Positions 59,490 to 64,000 of a stretch of DNA of 64,000 bases are shown here, one piece after another. The position numbers and the translations under genes are program-made. This DNA is from Pseudorasbora parva. Its lineage: Eukaryota; Chordata; Actinopteri; Cypriniformes; Gobionidae. The DNA lies in assembly GCF_024679245.1 (NCBI RefSeq), contig NC_090175.1:52311732-52375731 (forward strand), written 5' to 3'. How positions within the stretch are numbered: the first letter of the stretch is position 1; every line of letters starts with the position of its first letter. The notes under the pieces were generated by a model. The model was not told the origin of the DNA. It searched no databases and was given only the letters and a program-made list of their open reading frames with translations.

Positions 59490-59640
59490 CGCATATTTTT
59501 TAGGCCGAATCAGCGCAAGTCATAAAAGGAGGACAAATGAGTGTTACATTTAAATGTTAAAATTCGAGGTGACGCCGGACAGGGGACTTAAAATCCGGAC
59601 TGTTCAGCCAAAATCCCGACGTATGGCCTACCCATCGGCG
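59490..59640. mobile_element. Possible DNA-element end
   Basis: 'gaggtgacgccggacagggg' and 'atccggactgttcagccaaaatcccgacgtatggcc' recall the GGTGACC/CCGGAC-type termini common in fish DNA elements, as at 44176. No partner end was found. Confidence 0.3.
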
Positions 59641-59775
59641 CAGACCTGAAAGCGAATCGTACCCATTTGATTTTGTACAGAATACTATATTTTAAAGCGA
59701 TTTGGAGAAGATAGGAGAAGAAGGGGCTTGAGATTAGGGGGAGCTGCGGCTTTCTGGCTGAGCTGTGAAATAAAC

Positions 59776-61023
59776 TTCTTCTTCTTCTTCTTCTTCTTCT
59801 TCGGCTTATTGGCGGTTCGCATTCTTAATAAGAGCATTACCGCCATCTACTGTAGGTAATGAATCAGAGGCATTATATCCCTTCTAGAATAATCCAAACT
59901 TATGCTTTCAATGTTGCTGCGTGTTCAGCTCCTCCATCTACAGCCCAAGTCCTTCACATTCCAGAGAGGGATAATTATAATAAAGAAATACTCCTAATAA
60001 TAACAACACAATACCCCATCTATATTCTGTTAATCAAATTTGTTCCATTTAAGAATTGTATTGTTAATCTACCCCCTTCAACTGAGTTTAAAAGCTTCTT
60101 TAATGTTATTTGTTGCTCACCTTTCTTCTGAAATTCTTCCAATATCTTTCTTCTTTCCTCTGCATATGTATTACAATTAATAAGTACATGCTCCACTGTT
60201 TCTCTAATTCCACATTCACATAAACCTGTGGGATGTTTTCCTATTATATGCATTGTTGAATTAAGTCCTGTATGTCCCAATCTTAGTCTAGAAATAATAC
60301 AGTCTACCTTCCTTCTCCCACTTGAATGCCTTCCTCTACCTACCAATGGTTGTATCAAATGTAAATGTCTGCCTTTTTGCTCATTATCCCAATATGATTG
60401 CCAGTTTTTATATATGTCCCTTTTTATTATTGATTTAACTTCTAATTTGCTATATCTAATTTGATTATCTATAGTTTCATTTGCCATAGCGTGTTTTGCT
60501 AATTTATCTGCCGCTTCATTTCCAGACACTCCAACATGTGCCGGAACCCACAAAAACTGAACTTTCTTATCTGTCTGCTGCATCATAAACAGTATCTGTA
60601 ATATCTCCAAAACTATATCTTGTCTAGTTTCTGACTTTTGAGCTTCCAGACACATCAAGGCTGAACTTGAATCTGAGCATATTAAAGTTTTATTTAGTCC
60701 CATTTCATTTATTTTAATCATTACTACCATAATTGCTAGTAACTCTCCTGTAAACACAGAGACATGATCTGATATCCTTTCCCCTTTTGCCATTTTCAAC
60801 CTTGGAATGACATATGCTATCCCCACCTGTCCATTCTGTGGATCCTTCGATGCATCTGTAAATACATGTATATATTGTTCATATTTAGTCCCAATATATT
60901 CTTTTGTCATCTCTGCTTCTAACATCATCTGGTCTTTATCTTGTCTTGATTCCAATAAGACTAGGTCTATATTTGGTTGAGGTAAAATCCATAACGGTGT
61001 TATTGGTAATATTACTGCTGGAA
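59776..61023 (-). mobile_element. 5'-truncated LINE (I/Nimb-like) with 11-bp TSD
   Basis: Identical GTGAAATAAAC repeats flank the insertion (59765-59775 and 61024-61034). The 3' end is on the left: a (GAA)n tail (ttc units at 59776-59802 on the plus strand) preceded by 'gaaccgccaataagcc' and 'cagtagatggcggtaatg'. ORF2 sequence runs to the truncation at 61023. Simple-repeat tails and RNase H domains are features of the I-like LINE group. Confidence 0.93.
60020..61021 (-). CDS. LINE ORF2 C-terminus with RNase H domain (partial)
   Basis: The frame is open without a stop from the 5' truncation to its terminator, about 333 codons. From the internal Met at 60955 it is 311 residues. An RNase H1-like domain occupies about residues 28-145 of that form: HVFTDASKD (first Asp), FTGELLAI (Glu), LICSDSSSAL (Asp), and FLWVPAHVGVSGNEAADKLA (His and last Asp). 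It would cut the RNA strand of the RNA-DNA hybrid during retrotransposition. Near the C-terminus CECGIRETVEHVLINC gives the C-x-C-x7-H-x4-C zinc motif typical of this LINE group. Reverse transcriptase and endonuclease are absent, so it cannot move by itself. The lack of stops suggests a young insertion. Confidence 0.9.
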   Translation of the reverse strand, partial: PAVILPITPLWILPQPNIDLVLLESRQDKDQMMLEAEMTKEYIGTKYEQYIHVFTDASKDPQNGQVGIAYVIPRLKMAKGERISDHVSVFTGELLAIMVVMIKINEMGLNKTLICSDSSSALMCLEAQKSETRQDIVLEILQILFMMQQTDKKVQFLWVPAHVGVSGNEAADKLAKHAMANETIDNQIRYSKLEVKSIIKRDIYKNWQSYWDNEQKGRHLHLIQPLVGRGRHSSGRRKVDCIISRLRLGHTGLNSTMHIIGKHPTGLCECGIRETVEHVLINCNTYAEERRKILEEFQKKGEQQITLKKLLNSVEGGRLTIQFLNGTNLINRI

Positions 61024-61035
61024 GTGAAATAAACT

Positions 61036-62370
61036 ACACGCTACTGGCCATTTATAAAAAAAAAAAAGGGGGAGGAGCCGTTTGATGTCCCGCCCCTTCT
61101 TCCTGTTTCAGTAGAAATTAGGTCAACGATAATAATGCTGCGCATTTCAAGGCATTTCAGTGGGCACTTATGTCGGGCTCAGACTACAGGCGTTTCAGGC
61201 CAATTTATACCTTTTACCATTTTATATACGATTGTACTGTACTTATATTAGTTTGCTTTATTACTGTTTAGTCAGCACACTTGAATTTAACACACGTTTA
61301 ATACTAATATATAAACATCATATAAAGAAAAAAAATATTAATTAAAATATTTCTACAATTATACATAAAACAAAAATATCTTTAAATATTTCTCATACAA
61401 AAAAAAATAAAAAATAAAAAATACATAGAACAGCTCAACCAAACATGTGACGATACTTCTAAATAAAGGCTGTCATCGCCAAACATGCTGTTTTGTAAAA
61501 AATTAAATATATTGTATTTTACCACTAAAAGTAGATAATTTAAACTATAAGCATACAGCAACAGATAGTTCCATATATAAATAATAATTGTGAAAGCAAC
61601 CCAATCTGAAACCCCCAAAGCAGGTGTTCCTGACAATCCGATGCAGAACAAAACTAAACACTCTTACTAAACCCCTCAGAGTCGTGCTGGGGTATACATT
61701 AATACTTAATGCCTTGGCTGGGATAATAAACTCGACTGCAAATCAAGGCAGTGGCAATGCTACGGCGGAGAATGCCATTAATTGGTTTCCTTCGAGTGTT
61801 TTCTCGATCAGTCAATTATCCACTTGCCACAAATCCCTTACAAAGGAAGAGAAGTCGGCTCTGCTGCCAAGTTCCTTGGAGATAAGAGGGAAAGAATAGG
61901 ACGATGTGCACTGAAGCTTGGGAATTTCAGACACAAGTTGTCTTCGGGATTGAGAACTCTTTTCTGGTGTTCAGATGTGAGCAGATTCAGGACTGTCTGT
62001 ATTGCATCAAGGAAGGGAAGACGCTCGCACACATAAATGCTTTGAACTACCGTGACAGAACTGCGCTCGAGTAGATTAATGATCTGTAGAACTCGGCTTA
62101 GCTGTTGTTTGCTGTATAATTGCTTATGCATATATCCACAGCATAACCAATTAGACATCTAATGAATTATAACTAATTTGAATTTTAAACACTTTAAGTG
62201 CTGCTGACGTGCAAATAATGTATTTTAGACCTCCATCAATCCTTAGTTGTATCACTCACACTCTCATTATTCAAAAAAGCATGTTTTAAAAAAGTTGATC
62301 TTAAAAACAAACATTTGTATATATTCATACTATTATGTTGCAATAACGTTAAATATAATATGCTATATAT
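61036..62370. other. No recognised gene
   Basis: Bases 61036-61160 ('ctactggccatttat', an A-run, 'aggaggagccgt'-like GC text) look like the continuation of a repeat interrupted by the LINE. Bases 61600-62160 are unique-looking with overlapping antisense frames (61782-62036 +, 61838-62158 -) that have no recognisable domain. Confidence 0.4.
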
Positions 62371-62374
62371 TAAT

Positions 62375-62480
62375 ACTTTTGAAATAAATATCTTATGCTC
62401 ACCAAGGCTGCATTTGTATGATCAAAAATACAGTAAAAACATTTAGAATAACTGTAATACATTTAAATGTATTTTAATGT
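62375..62480 (-). repeat. Family A dispersed repeat copy
   Basis: 'cttatgctcaccaaggctgcattt' followed by 'atcaaaaatacagtaaaaac' is the inverse of the family A 3' part (compare 'atttttggtcaaataaatgcag' at 32454). Confidence 0.55.
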
Positions 62481-62663
62481 AATTTATTTCTGTGATGGCA
62501 AAGCTATCATCATGATTACACACCAGACTTAGTATTCCTCAATCAATTCATTATAAAAAATAATAATAATGAAAAAGTAAAATATATAAAAATGATAAAA
62601 GGCTGCCTGTTTTCCCATATTTTGTTTATAAAAAAAGAGAAAATAACAGGAAAATATGTATAG

Positions 62664-62679
62664 GGTCGCTATAGCGACC
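62664..62679. other. 16-bp perfect palindrome
   Basis: ggtcgctatagcgacc is its own reverse complement, next to a short (TA)n at 62699-62722. Function is unknown; it may be chance. Confidence 0.8.
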
Positions 62680-62698
62680 TGAGGTGTGTAACATTGTA

Positions 62699-62722
62699 AG
62701 TATATATATATATATATATATA
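62699..62722. repeat. Short (TA)n microsatellite
   Basis: About 12 TA units. Confidence 0.9.
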
Positions 62723-63706
62723 CTGCAGAGCAAGAACTGAACGCAATCAAATATTAGTGTCACTGTCACATTGATGGTGGATCTGGTGAAGAAGCTGTCA
62801 GCGATCAAAATATTGATTTTAAAGATGCTGAAAAAGATATTTTTGGGAATATGTTTAAGATGGCGAATATGAATGCTGAATGGGATAAGGGATGAGTGAG
62901 AATGAGTGGATGGAAAGAACTTCCTCCCTCTTAAAAGTTGAGAAACAATTTTTTTAAACATTATTATTTCTATTTGGCATTGCTTTTTTCCATGCCGGCC
63001 GTGACCTTTCAAGACCTGTGAGACATTTTTGGATCACGAACCACCAGTTCCAAATAATATCTCTCAGATTAATCAATCCCATTTGTGCAAAACGAATCCA
63101 ATGCGTTTGTGGATGTAGGTGGCAAAGGTGTCAGGGAAAACGTGAAGTTTGGGGGTGGCAAATGCATTGCAGTTTAAAATAAAAAACGAACAAAAACAAA
63201 ACATAATTATCTTTCACAGTAAAACCATGCATCTGTGACAATTACAGCAACTGTATCTAGGCAACGTAAGCTGGCTATTAGGATTGTGCTGTTGTTTGTA
63301 CCCACTAGCTGTGGAAGTGTGCATTGTTCTACAATGTACTGTCACACAAACCTTTAATTACCAGTGTCATGTTACAATAAGCACTCACATTGCAGTTGCA
63401 GACGAATTGCTTGGGCATATTTTACACAGTTAGTGTACACAATAGCACTCTGATGAGATCATTAATTCATTTTTTGCAGGGTGCTTGAATTATGCAAAGA
63501 ACGGCTGGTGATTTTTACTTGCTCATCCCTTTCAACTCCCCGTAGACAGCAGAAAAATGAGCCGGACTCCTTGACTGCCTCCTCGATGGATTGTTTTGGC
63601 TCTCTATAGACCTTATATTCATATTCTGTGTGCTAAGACATTGTAAGGGCACAAATGGTGTGTGTTTGTGTATAATACCCTTCATTTTTTTGGCCCTGAG
63701 AAAGCT
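62723..63706. other. No recognised feature
   Basis: No recognised gene or element. Short A/T runs only. Confidence 0.45.
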
Positions 63707-63711
63707 ATTAA

Positions 63712-63904
63712 AGAGACAGTCCACTCCAAAGCGATTCAGTCGTCATTCGGCATGTCAAACCTGTATTGTTTTCTTTCTTCCATGAATCATCGGAGCTTCA
63801 AAAAGGTAAAAAAGCGATATAAAATTAGTATGTGTTATGTGACTAAAATAAAACAATCAGAGTGACAAGAGCAAATGATACAAAATTGGAAGCGAACTGT
63901 TCCT
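63712..63904. mobile_element. 193-bp TTAA-flanked MITE
   Basis: TTAA lies at 63708-63711 and 63905-63908. The ends agagacagtcc and gaactgttcct are inverted with a few mismatches. Body text 'gtcattcggcatgtcaaacctgtattgttttctttcttcc' is reminiscent of the Angel-type interior at 46385-46430. It is non-coding. Confidence 0.75.
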
Positions 63905-64000
63905 TTAAGGCCTGTGACATGAAGTAGAGACAGAGGAACATTGTTTTGCCCCCTGCAAATGGCAGAGGAGTTTTGGGGGTATACGGTGCATGAATATTTC

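Overview
The window looks like nuclear DNA from a teleost fish, most likely a cyprinid. The evidence is AT-rich non-coding sequence, very long simple repeats, many Tc1/mariner and hAT copies, a Harbinger-like element, palindromic MITEs, L2-like and RNase-H-bearing LINE fragments, and a tRNA-derived SINE whose tail resembles carp L2-linked SINEs. I found no convincing host protein-coding gene, rRNA, true tRNA or CRISPR array. All recognisable coding sequence is transposon-derived, and almost all of it is broken. The stretch is best read as intergenic or intronic DNA.

Layout. 1-1.2 kb: a (CA)n array and a TGGA-rich array. 3.4-4.7 kb: a Tc1 remnant and an inverted-repeat MITE. 5.1-8.1 kb: a diverged tandem array, a CACG/CA microsatellite and MITE halves. 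9.1-9.85 kb: a broken L2/CR1-type LINE on the minus strand. 12-16 kb: mostly unrecognised, including one GC-richer block. 16.2-17.8 kb: retroposon 3' sequence carrying a 369-bp hAT-like MITE with a perfect 8-bp target duplication. 21.8-26.8 kb: the most complex block. A Tc1 copy sits between two microsatellites and next to an element of about 2.8 kb (23746-26566) that I cannot assign. That element has inverted ends, a repeated 16-bp subterminal motif and an exon-like coding scrap. 30.16-32.25 kb: a Tc1 copy broken by a TTAA-flanked element and by a hAT element. 33.95-38.6 kb: a Tc1 remnant, palindromic MITEs and a TTAA element inserted in another repeat. 40-42.3 kb: a hAT element and further inverted-repeat elements. 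43.95-47 kb: a nest of at least three levels. 48.45-49.66 kb: a Tc1-like copy with long terminal repeats. 50.2-52.8 kb: hAT ends inside a possible larger element. 53.8-55 kb: a LINE reverse transcriptase split by a Harbinger-like insertion. 55.9-56.7 kb: a small C2C2 ORF and a possible helicase scrap. 57-58.5 kb: a repeat carrying a SINE and a perfect palindrome with 68-bp arms. 59.77-61.02 kb: a 5'-truncated LINE with an open RNase H frame and an 11-bp target duplication.

The genes do not form a pathway. The order in which mobile elements landed can be read from target duplications and interrupted reading frames. Family names rest on remembered protein motifs and terminal sequences; no database search was run. 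Stretches that look unique and may be conserved non-coding DNA are marked as candidates only.
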